Assembly: GCA_937892835.1 (NCBI GenBank)
Contig: CALBHM010000353.1
Location: forward strand, 1 to 5,500
Reading direction: 5' to 3'
DNA: 5,500 nt
Source: an uncultured Ruminococcus sp.
GTDB taxonomy: Bacteria > Bacillota > Clostridia > Oscillospirales > Acutalibacteraceae
Shown: positions 1 to 4,884 of the stretch, piece after piece
Position numbering within the stretch: the first letter of the stretch is position 1
Layout: each line of letters begins with the position of its first letter
The notes under the pieces: generated by a model
Told to the model about the DNA's origin: nothing
Database searches by the model: none
The model's input: only the letters and a program-made list of their open reading frames with translations
Program-made: the position numbers and the translations under genes

Positions 1-285
1 AAATATGAATATACGACGGCGAAGCGAAGCACGGGAGCCAAGGGCAGCAGCTCTTATCCGAGACCGAGCAGATATTCTTCGTCGGGCAGCGGTAATAAGA
101 CGACAAGGAAAACAACAACTTATAAATATACTACAAAAAGAACCACGACGAAAAAGACTACAACAAAGAAATACGATCCGTATGATGCGGCGGATTATTA
201 CGATCCGGAAGATTTTTATTACGATCACTACGACGATTTCTTTGATTATGAAGAAGCTGAAGATTACTTCTACGAACACAATTAA
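1..285 (+). CDS. C-terminal part of a low-complexity Ser/Thr/Lys- and Asp/Tyr-rich protein (5' end outside window)
   Basis: Frame 1 is open from the first base to the TAA at 283-285 and contains no Met codon, so this is the last 94 residues of a gene that begins upstream. The first ~58 residues are basic and rich in Ser, Thr, Lys and Arg, with a patch of repeated K/R-TTT units (about residues 36-57). The last ~36 residues switch abruptly to an acidic, aromatic tail dominated by Asp, Glu, Tyr and Phe (for example DPYDAADYYDPEDF) ending in EHN. Such disordered, charge-segregated ends are common on membrane or surface-associated proteins of Clostridia, but no domain is visible and no function is assigned. 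A frame-2 reading of the same DNA from the ATG at 5 is Arg/Ile-rich and looks like a shadow. I am fairly sure of the frame and unsure of everything about function. Confidence 0.75.
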   Translation, partial: KYEYTTAKRSTGAKGSSSYPRPSRYSSSGSGNKTTRKTTTYKYTTKRTTTKKTTTKKYDPYDAADYYDPEDFYYDHYDDFFDYEEAEDYFYEHN

Positions 286-292
286 CTAAAAT
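264..292 (+). promoter_or_regulatory. Possible promoter for the riboswitch transcript
   Basis: TAAAAT at 287-292 is a good -10 match and lies so that transcription would begin near 299, just before riboswitch helix P1. The -35 at the 17-bp distance (TTACTT, 264-269) is poor and lies inside the end of the upstream gene. Read-through from the upstream gene is an alternative. Confidence 0.3.
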
Positions 293-303
293 CAAATAGA
301 ATC

Positions 304-390
304 AACCTATAAAGAGTGCGTGAGAGACAAGCTCGATGACCGCACGACAACCTGCCGAAGGGTAAGGTGCCAATGCTTGAACGATGGGTT
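304..390 (+). promoter_or_regulatory. SAM-I-clan (S-box) riboswitch aptamer, compact form without P4
   Basis: The RNA folds as an S-box aptamer. P1 is AACCUAU (304-310) with AUGGGUU (384-390), followed by the usual A-rich AAAGAG-like joint. P2 is GUGCG (316-320) with CGCAC (341-345); its upper part is GAG (324-326) with CUC (332-334), next to the CGAUGA turn motif (334-339). The P2 loop bases CAAGC (328-332; C332 otherwise pairs in P2) can pair with GCUUG (375-379) after P3, the position of the S-box pseudoknot. P3 is CCUGCC (351-356) with GGUAAGG (361-367), preceded by ACAACC (347-352) and followed by the conserved GGUGCCAA (366-373). The sequence goes straight from the pseudoknot to the GAACGAU segment, so the P4 hairpin of ordinary SAM-I aptamers is absent. 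This resembles P4-less members of the clan. The ligand is inferred to be S-adenosylmethionine from this architecture. Confidence 0.85.
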
Positions 391-424
391 TTAAAACGCC
401 TGTTGTTCCGACGGGCGTTTTTTT
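379..424 (+). terminator. Riboswitch expression platform: intrinsic terminator and competing antiterminator
   Basis: The terminator stem pairs 393-403 (AAAACGCCUGU) with 411-421 (ACGGGCGUUUU), with a 7-nt loop and a T run from 418 to 424. A competing antiterminator is visible: 379-389 (GAACGAUGGGU) can pair with 398-408 (GCCUGUUGUUC) over 11 contiguous pairs, four of them G-U. It uses the 3' strand of aptamer helix P1 and the 5' arm of the terminator, so P1 plus terminator and the antiterminator exclude each other. This is the standard S-box logic: SAM bound stabilises P1, the terminator forms and the downstream gene is off; low SAM allows read-through. Confidence 0.85.
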
Positions 425-468
425 CGCTCTTTTTATAGTTGAAATAATTATTATAAAGGAGATTTTTT

Positions 469-783
469 ATGAGAACACTTGAAAAACTTTTGGAGCTTGA
501 CGGAAAAATATATATTCGTCTTGACAATTCCGAGACATCGAAACGTTTTTTGAGAAATGCGGAAAGGGAGGGATTTTTGATGTCAAACGGGGAAAGACCG
601 ACAGAAAGCAAAATATGGAATTTTTACCGTTTATGTCACGATAAAACGATTGAACCGTTTGGACACGGGTTTGCCGGTTCAATGGTAAGGCACAGTATTA
701 TTAACGGGTTGCAACCCGATTGTATTTCGGTTGATTATTCAAAATACATATCCGGAGAGAAAAGCTATATTGACGGAAAATAA
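469..783 (+). CDS. Uncharacterised 104-residue cytoplasmic protein under SAM riboswitch control
   Basis: The ATG at 469 is preceded by AAAGGAG (455-461) at a 7-nt distance, a strong ribosome binding site, so start and frame are well supported. The protein is soluble, with no signal peptide or membrane segment. It starts with a short Leu/Glu helix (MRTLEKLLEL), then a likely beta strand (KIYIRL, residues 13-18), a charged helix (about 23-34), the segment GFLMSNGERPTES (35-47), a Gly/Phe-rich stretch (EPFGHGFAGSM, 62-72), and a final strand plus YSKYISGE near the C terminus. From memory it resembles short hypothetical proteins of Ruminococcus-like Clostridia with a GF...G-KPTE motif and an ending like IDYEKYISGED; I could not verify this. 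No catalytic motif is recognised and no function is assigned. It is the only gene between the riboswitch terminator and the next promoter, so it is the likely regulated target. Confidence 0.8.
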   Translation: MRTLEKLLELDGKIYIRLDNSETSKRFLRNAEREGFLMSNGERPTESKIWNFYRLCHDKTIEPFGHGFAGSMVRHSIINGLQPDCISVDYSKYISGEKSYIDGK

Positions 784-806
784 GTTCAAATTTACAAGCA
801 AAATAG

Positions 807-835
807 TTGAAAAAAGTAAGCCTGTATGATATTAT
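807..835 (+). promoter_or_regulatory. Sigma-A-type promoter for the ThuA-like gene and rlmA
   Basis: TTGAAA (-35, 807-812) and TATTAT (-10, 830-835) are separated by 17 bp. Transcription would start near 842, leaving a leader of about 20 nt that contains the GAGGAGG ribosome binding site (845-851). No terminator separates it from the 104-residue gene upstream, so some read-through is possible. Confidence 0.55.
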
Positions 836-861
836 TTTAAAGAAGAGGAGGTTAGTTAACC

Positions 862-1590
862 ATGATTAATGTAACTGTATGGAATGAACATGTTCAGGAT
901 AAAGAGAACGACGTTCTTGCTGTCTATCCTGACGGAATAAATGCTTGCATTGCCAATTTTCTCGGCAAAAACGAAGATATAAACGTAACCTGTGCAACAC
1001 TTGATATGCCTGAGTGCGGTCTTGCGGACGAGGTACTCGAAAATACCGATGTACTCATTTGGTGGGGTCATGTTGCACACGAAAAAGTTCCGGATGAGCT
1101 TGTTGAGAAAATTCATGACAGAATTCTCAGAGGTATGGGCCTTATTGTGCTTCATTCGGGTCATTTCTCAAAGATTTTTCGTAAAACTCTCGGTACAACC
1201 TGTTCTCTTAAATGGAGAGAGGGCGACAGAGAGCGTGTTTGGAATATTGCACCCAATCATCCTATCACTCAGGGCATAGGCGAATATTTCTATCTTGAGC
1301 ATGAGGAAATGTACGGTGAAAGATTTGATATTCCCGACCCTGATGAGCTTGTTCTCCTCGGCTGGTTCGGCGGCGGAGAGGTTTTTCGTTCGGGTTGTGT
1401 TTGGAACAGAGGCCTCGGTAAGGTATTCTATTTCCAGCCGGGCCATGAGACAAACCCGACATTTAAAAATTCCAATGTCCAAACTATCATTACAAATGCC
1501 GTAAGATATGTTGCTCCGCTAAATATTCGTAAAGAACCGATTGAATGTCCTTGTGCAAAGGCTCCCGAGGACGAATTGAAGAAGGCATAA
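862..1590 (+). CDS. ThuA-like domain protein (class I glutamine amidotransferase-like fold)
   Basis: 242 residues covering one ThuA-like domain at close to the usual family length. GAGGAGG lies 10 nt before the ATG. Visible features are the N-terminal strand VTVWNE (4-9) and a YPDGI segment (22-26), DVLIWWGHVAHEKV (63-76), the turn GLIVLHSGHFS (93-103) where related amidotransferases carry the catalytic Cys but this family has His/Ser, NHPITQGI (132-139), EHEEMYGE (146-153) and the late strand-loop GKVFYFQPGHE (186-196) typical of ThuA proteins. The C terminus has CPCAKAPEDE, possibly a flexible tail. No signal peptide, so cytoplasmic. ThuA of rhizobia takes part in trehalose and related disaccharide use through 3-keto derivatives, but the exact reaction is not assigned here. 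No trehalose gene lies in the window. It is followed after one base by rlmA and is probably co-transcribed with it. Family assignment is firm, substrate unknown. Confidence 0.88.
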   Translation: MINVTVWNEHVQDKENDVLAVYPDGINACIANFLGKNEDINVTCATLDMPECGLADEVLENTDVLIWWGHVAHEKVPDELVEKIHDRILRGMGLIVLHSGHFSKIFRKTLGTTCSLKWREGDRERVWNIAPNHPITQGIGEYFYLEHEEMYGERFDIPDPDELVLLGWFGGGEVFRSGCVWNRGLGKVFYFQPGHETNPTFKNSNVQTIITNAVRYVAPLNIRKEPIECPCAKAPEDELKKA

Positions 1591-1591
1591 T

Positions 1592-2404
1592 ATGAGCTTC
1601 GAATTTTCGTGTCCCGTATGCGGTTGCCGTCTAAAAAAAGGCGGCGGCTCATTGCGCTGCTCAAACAATCATTGCTTTGATATTGCAAAACAGGGCTATG
1701 TCAACCTCCTGCAGTCGCAAAAGTCCTCGTCGAAAAGACACGGTGACGACAAGCTTATGGTTAAGTCGCGTTCAGATTTTCTTGATAAAGGATATTACGA
1801 TGCGCTTGCCGATAAGATTACAAGCATGGTAGGGGAGAATTCCTCTCCGAACAGCCGATTGATCGATCTCGGCTGCGGCGAATGCTTCTATACTTCAAGG
1901 GTTGCCAATGCTTTCCCAAGCGTTATTTACGGAGGAATAGATATTTCGAAGCAGGCACTGATTTCGGGCGGTAAACGCAATAAAAATATTTCGCTTGCCG
2001 TTGCGAGTGTGTTCAATTTACCGATCGGCGATGAATATTGCGATTTTGCACTGACGGTTTTTGCACCGCACAGTGTATCGGAAATTTATCGAATTCTTAA
2101 TAAAGGCGGATATTGGCTAAGGGCCTATCCGCTTGAAAGACATTTGATGGATCTTAAAGCAATGATTTATGAAAAGCCGTATCTCAATGAGGTTGACAGA
2201 AGTATTCCTTACGGCTTTGAAGTCAAAGAACACAGCGAAATTAAAGAAAAGATCGTTGTTGACGGCAATGAAGATATCATGAATCTTTTCAGAATGACGC
2301 CATATTACTATAAAACAAGCAAGACTGATCAGGACAAGCTTAATGCGGTTGACAGACTTGAGACGGAGATAGGATTCGGAATTGACCTTTTGAAGAAAGG
2401 TTAA
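1592..2404 (+). CDS. rlmA: 23S rRNA (guanine-N1)-methyltransferase RlmA
   Basis: 270 residues, about the length of E. coli RlmA. It transfers a methyl group from SAM to N1 of a guanine in helix 35 of 23S rRNA; the Gram-positive RlmA(II)/TlrB type modifies G748 and the Gram-negative type G745 (established for the family; G748 is inferred here). The N-terminal zinc site is visible as C7, C10, C23 and H27, followed by the signature FDIAKQGYVNLL (29-40). The Rossmann methyltransferase domain shows motif I LIDLGCGECFYT (90-101), the acidic D117 in GGIDIS that would hold the SAM ribose, FAPHSVSEIYRILNKGG (157-173), and the family segment ERHLMDLK (182-189). MTPYYYK near residue 235 matches the conserved MTPF-type motif. 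A modest GAAGAAGG (1578-1585) lies within the end of the preceding gene, giving a 1-nt intergenic gap and probable coupled translation. No clear terminator follows it. Confidence 0.93.
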   Translation: MSFEFSCPVCGCRLKKGGGSLRCSNNHCFDIAKQGYVNLLQSQKSSSKRHGDDKLMVKSRSDFLDKGYYDALADKITSMVGENSSPNSRLIDLGCGECFYTSRVANAFPSVIYGGIDISKQALISGGKRNKNISLAVASVFNLPIGDEYCDFALTVFAPHSVSEIYRILNKGGYWLRAYPLERHLMDLKAMIYEKPYLNEVDRSIPYGFEVKEHSEIKEKIVVDGNEDIMNLFRMTPYYYKTSKTDQDKLNAVDRLETEIGFGIDLLKKG

Positions 2405-2459
2405 GGGCCATACATTGTTGAAATTTTGTATTTTTCAGCCATAATTTTACAAAAAGCTA

Positions 2460-2488
2460 TTGTTTTTAAAAAGCAAAGATAGTATAAT
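2460..2488 (+). promoter_or_regulatory. Sigma-A-type promoter of the kinase-GH4 operon
   Basis: TATAAT (-10, 2483-2488) is a perfect consensus, with TTGTTT (-35, 2460-2465) at exactly 17 bp. Transcription would start around 2494-2496, leaving a 5' leader of about 65 nt. The upstream stretch from 2405 is AT-rich and holds nothing else I can name. Confidence 0.7.
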
Positions 2489-2496
2489 ATTATAGG

Positions 2497-2549
2497 TTGT
2501 TTGTGCGATCATAAAGGCCTTGTTGCCGATTGCAAAAATTTTCAAACAA
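2497..2549 (+). promoter_or_regulatory. Structured 5' leader: 5'-terminal stem-loop abutting the kinase ribosome binding site
   Basis: UUGUUUG (2497-2503) pairs perfectly with CAAACAA (2543-2549). Directly stacked on it, UGCGAUC (2504-2510) pairs with GAUUGCA (2528-2534) with one G-U, and GGC (2516-2518) can pair with GCC (2525-2527). The only asymmetry is an 8-nt bulge AAAAUUUU (2535-2542). The stem begins at the predicted transcript 5' end and its last bases overlap AAAGGAG (2548-2554), the kinase Shine-Dalgarno. It could protect the mRNA end or modulate translation; at DNA level the same arms could be an operator. It matches no riboswitch class I know. Confidence 0.5.
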
Positions 2550-2560
2550 AGGAGTTTCAC

Positions 2561-3499
2561 ATGAGTTACTACATTGGTATTGACGGCGGCGGAACCAAGA
2601 CCGCTTATGCGCTTTTTGATGAAAAGAAAAACATCGTTGCTATGGTTAAAGGACCGGGCAGCAACCATGAGAACATGGAAGGCAGCTTTGACGAGGCAGC
2701 CGACATCATTTGGGCAGGTATAAAAAATCTGCTTCATGAGGCAGGTATTTCGCTTCATGACGTTGATTTTACACTCATGGGTCTTGCCGGAATCGACCAT
2801 CCTTTCCAGCATGATGAGATGAAAAAGCGACTTCTTGATTACGGTCTTGAAAAGTTTGAGATTTATAACGACGGTTTTATCGTTGTTAAGGCCGGTTCGA
2901 CCGGAGCAGCGGCTATCGGCTATAACTGCGGCACCGGTACATGCTGTAACTCAATAGATAATGACGGCAATATGCTTCAGCTTGCCGGATTAGGCGAATT
3001 CTCCGGCGATATCGGCAACGGACATTGGATTGCCGGCGAAACTTACAGAATGGTATATGACGATGTTTATCTCGGACTGAGAAAGACAGCTGTTACAAAG
3101 ATGGTATTTGATGAGTACTCGCTTTCCTCAAAGGAAGAGTTCCTCTCATTGGTTTCAAGATTTGAAGATCCGGATGCTGATAAATTTATCATGCGTTTGA
3201 TAGACTTCTTCTTTGATGCGGCAAAGCTCGGCGACAAGGCTGTTCTTGATGTAATTGACAAAATGGCCTCAAGAGGAGCTGCACTCATTGCCGCACATCT
3301 TAACACAAATAATTTCACCGACGATGTTGTTGAGGTTGTTCTTTCAGGCTCGATCCATACAAAGCTTCCGTCGGAAATATACATTAAAGCACTTATGGAA
3401 AAAGCGTCGGCAGCCGGCGGAAGAAAGCTTAAGTTCATTAAGCTCACTCAGCCTCCGGTAACCGGCTGTATCAACTGGATCTTCCAGCAATATATATAA
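2561..3499 (+). CDS. BadF/BadG/BcrA/BcrD-family (N-acetylglucosamine kinase-like) sugar kinase
   Basis: 312 residues of the ASKHA kinase fold; members near this length are typically ATP-dependent amino-sugar or sugar kinases. Phosphate-1 loop GIDGGGTKT (6-14), GLAGID (74-79), the probable catalytic Asp in YNDG (D104), phosphate-2 loop NCGTGTCC (122-129), GEFSGDIGNGHWIAGE (145-160), where kinases of this family usually have GDEGSG, and the adenosine motif VVLSGSIHT (259-267) are all present. The start is placed at 2561 because AAAGGAG (2548-2554) sits 6 nt upstream and the kinase fold begins at once (MSYYIGIDGGG). An in-frame TTG at 2501 would add 20 unrelated residues and lies in the leader stem. 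It is followed after 18 nt by the GH4 gene. This pairing suggests phosphorylation of a beta-linked disaccharide, or of a sugar released by GH4. Substrate is inferred only; glucosamine, N-acetylglucosamine or a glucoside are all possible. Confidence 0.88.
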   Translation: MSYYIGIDGGGTKTAYALFDEKKNIVAMVKGPGSNHENMEGSFDEAADIIWAGIKNLLHEAGISLHDVDFTLMGLAGIDHPFQHDEMKKRLLDYGLEKFEIYNDGFIVVKAGSTGAAAIGYNCGTGTCCNSIDNDGNMLQLAGLGEFSGDIGNGHWIAGETYRMVYDDVYLGLRKTAVTKMVFDEYSLSSKEEFLSLVSRFEDPDADKFIMRLIDFFFDAAKLGDKAVLDVIDKMASRGAALIAAHLNTNNFTDDVVEVVLSGSIHTKLPSEIYIKALMEKASAAGGRKLKFIKLTQPPVTGCINWIFQQYI

Positions 3500-3517
3500 C
3501 AAGAGAGGTAATTACAT

Positions 3518-4807
3518 ATGAAAGAAATCACTGTAGCTGTAATCGGTTCGGGCAGCACATATTGCCCGGAGCTTGTTGACGGATTTCTCAAGGCTTCCGA
3601 TTCTCTCAAGCTTAAGAAAATATCCTTCATGGATATCAATGAGAGAAAGCGTACGATTGTAGGCAACCTTTGCGTTCGTATGCTCAAGAAGGCAGGCGTT
3701 GACTGCGAGGTTGTTATGACAGACGATCTTGACCTTGCACTTCAGGGTGCAGACTTCGTTGTTACTCAGATTCGTGTAGGTATGCTTCATGCTCGTTATC
3801 TTGATGAGAGCATTCCCAAGAAGTACAACCTTATCGGTCAGGAGACGACAGGTATCGGCGGAATGTTCAAAGCACTCAGAACAATCCCTGTAATCAAGCA
3901 CATCTGCGACAGGATCGAAGCTATTTGCCCCGATGCATGGCTTATCAACTTCACCAATCCCTCGGGTATCATAACCGAGTTCGTTCTTAACAATACAAAT
4001 GTTAAGAACATCGGTCTTTGCAATGTTCCTATTGACATGCTTGATGATATTAAGGAGACAACAGGTCCGGATGTTGACATTACTTATGTCGGACTCAACC
4101 ACCTTAGCTGGGTAACTTCTATCAAGAAGGACGGCAAGGAACTTATCACCGACATGATCAACCAGGGCTACAAGGCTAAGGTTATGGCTAACATTCAGGA
4201 CGACGGTATCGGTCTTGACTGCCTTAAGGCTGTTAACGCTATTCCGTCATCTTATCTCCAGTATTACTACTGCCGTGAGGCTAAGCTCCAGCATCAGCGT
4301 GAGGATGAAAAGACAAGAGCACAGGTTTGCATGGAGATTGAAGAGCAGCTTCTCAAGATGTATCAGGATGAGGAGCTTTGCGTAAAGCCGGCACTTCTTG
4401 ACAAGAGAGGCGGTCACAAGTATTCTCTTGCAGCCCTTAAACTTATCAATTTTCTTTCCAATAACGTTCAGGATGTTCAGGTTGTTAACGTTAAGAACAA
4501 CGGCACCCTTGATTTCCTTGAGGATGACGATGTTATCGAGGCTCCGTGCGTAATCGGTAAGGACGGCGCAAAGCCGATCAAGGTTACAGATTTCCACAAT
4601 AAGCACATCATCAACCTTATCAGAATAGTTAAGGCTTATGAGAAATACACTGTTGAGGCTGCTACAACAGGCAACGAGACTGCAGCTATCAACGGACTTC
4701 TTATCCATCCGCTTGTAGGTGACTATGACAAGGCGGTCAAGTGCTTCAATGAGCTTAAGGAAGCTCACAAGGAGTTCCTTCCCGAGTTTTATCCCGAAAG
4801 CAAATAA
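3518..4807 (+). CDS. GH4 family NAD+/Mn2+-dependent 6-phospho-beta-glucosidase
   Basis: 429 residues, close to the usual GH4 length and apparently intact. GH4 enzymes hydrolyse glycosides by NAD-dependent oxidation at C3, elimination, hydration and re-reduction. Visible are the Rossmann NAD loop VIGSGSTYCPEL (8-19) with Asp39 closing the fold (FMDINERK), RVGMLHARYLDE (86-97), GQETTGIGG (107-115), NFTNPSG (144-150), the metal Cys in GLCNVP (C168), the metal His in GLNHLSW (H195) and the probable catalytic Tyr in IPSSYLQYYY (Tyr246). The C-N-V-P sequence is the clade mark I associate with 6-phospho-beta-glucosidases rather than alpha-glucosidases or alpha-galactosidases. GAGAGG (3503-3508) lies 9 nt before the ATG. 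It forms an operon with the sugar kinase and ends at a terminator. Lys is written almost always AAG here (about six AAA against more than thirty AAG by hand count), unlike rlmA, which suggests high expression. A cytoplasmic enzyme. Confidence 0.93.
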   Translation: MKEITVAVIGSGSTYCPELVDGFLKASDSLKLKKISFMDINERKRTIVGNLCVRMLKKAGVDCEVVMTDDLDLALQGADFVVTQIRVGMLHARYLDESIPKKYNLIGQETTGIGGMFKALRTIPVIKHICDRIEAICPDAWLINFTNPSGIITEFVLNNTNVKNIGLCNVPIDMLDDIKETTGPDVDITYVGLNHLSWVTSIKKDGKELITDMINQGYKAKVMANIQDDGIGLDCLKAVNAIPSSYLQYYYCREAKLQHQREDEKTRAQVCMEIEEQLLKMYQDEELCVKPALLDKRGGHKYSLAALKLINFLSNNVQDVQVVNVKNNGTLDFLEDDDVIEAPCVIGKDGAKPIKVTDFHNKHIINLIRIVKAYEKYTVEAATTGNETAAINGLLIHPLVGDYDKAVKCFNELKEAHKEFLPEFYPESK

Positions 4808-4820
4808 ATTGTAAATAATA

Positions 4821-4870
4821 AACTGTCGCATTAAGGTATTACAGCGATACTTAATGCGGCAGTTTTGTTT
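4821..4870 (+). terminator. Intrinsic terminator after the kinase-GH4 operon
   Basis: 4821-4839 pairs with 4847-4864 over about 18 bp with one G-U pair and one bulged G, loop UACAGCG (4840-4846), followed by a T-rich tail (TTTTGTTT). It begins 13 nt after the GH4 stop. It lies only about 15 nt before the next start codon, so the following gene depends either on read-through or on a promoter not obvious here. A strong, long stem; the interrupted T tract may permit some read-through. Confidence 0.85.
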
Positions 4871-4884
4871 TAAAGGTGAAAAAT

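Noticed and set aside
5..289. Frame-2 ORF starting at the ATG at 5, Arg/Ile/Thr-rich
   Set aside because: It overlaps the frame-1 open reading fully, has no ribosome binding site inside the window, and its composition looks like an out-of-frame reading of A-rich Thr/Lys codons.
282..682. Minus-strand ORFs of 109 and 71 codons over the riboswitch and the 104-residue gene
   Set aside because: They are antisense to the riboswitch, terminator and a gene with a strong ribosome binding site, and their products show no recognisable domain.
825..830. TATGAT as the -10 element before the ThuA-like gene
   Set aside because: The distance to TTGAAA would be only 12 bp; TATTAT at 830-835 gives the proper 17 bp.
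2411..2435. Possible terminator after rlmA (TACA...TGTA followed by T run)
   Set aside because: Only about four base pairs form, with a large loop and no GC-rich stem, so it is not a convincing terminator.
2501..2560. Upstream TTG start adding 20 residues to the sugar kinase
   Set aside because: It has no Shine-Dalgarno, lies only a few bases from the predicted transcript start and within the leader stem, and the added residues do not belong to the kinase fold.
3512..4831. Long minus-strand ORFs (196 and 194 codons) opposite GH4
   Set aside because: They are shadows of the biased codon use of the GH4 gene, with no ribosome binding site or domain on that strand.
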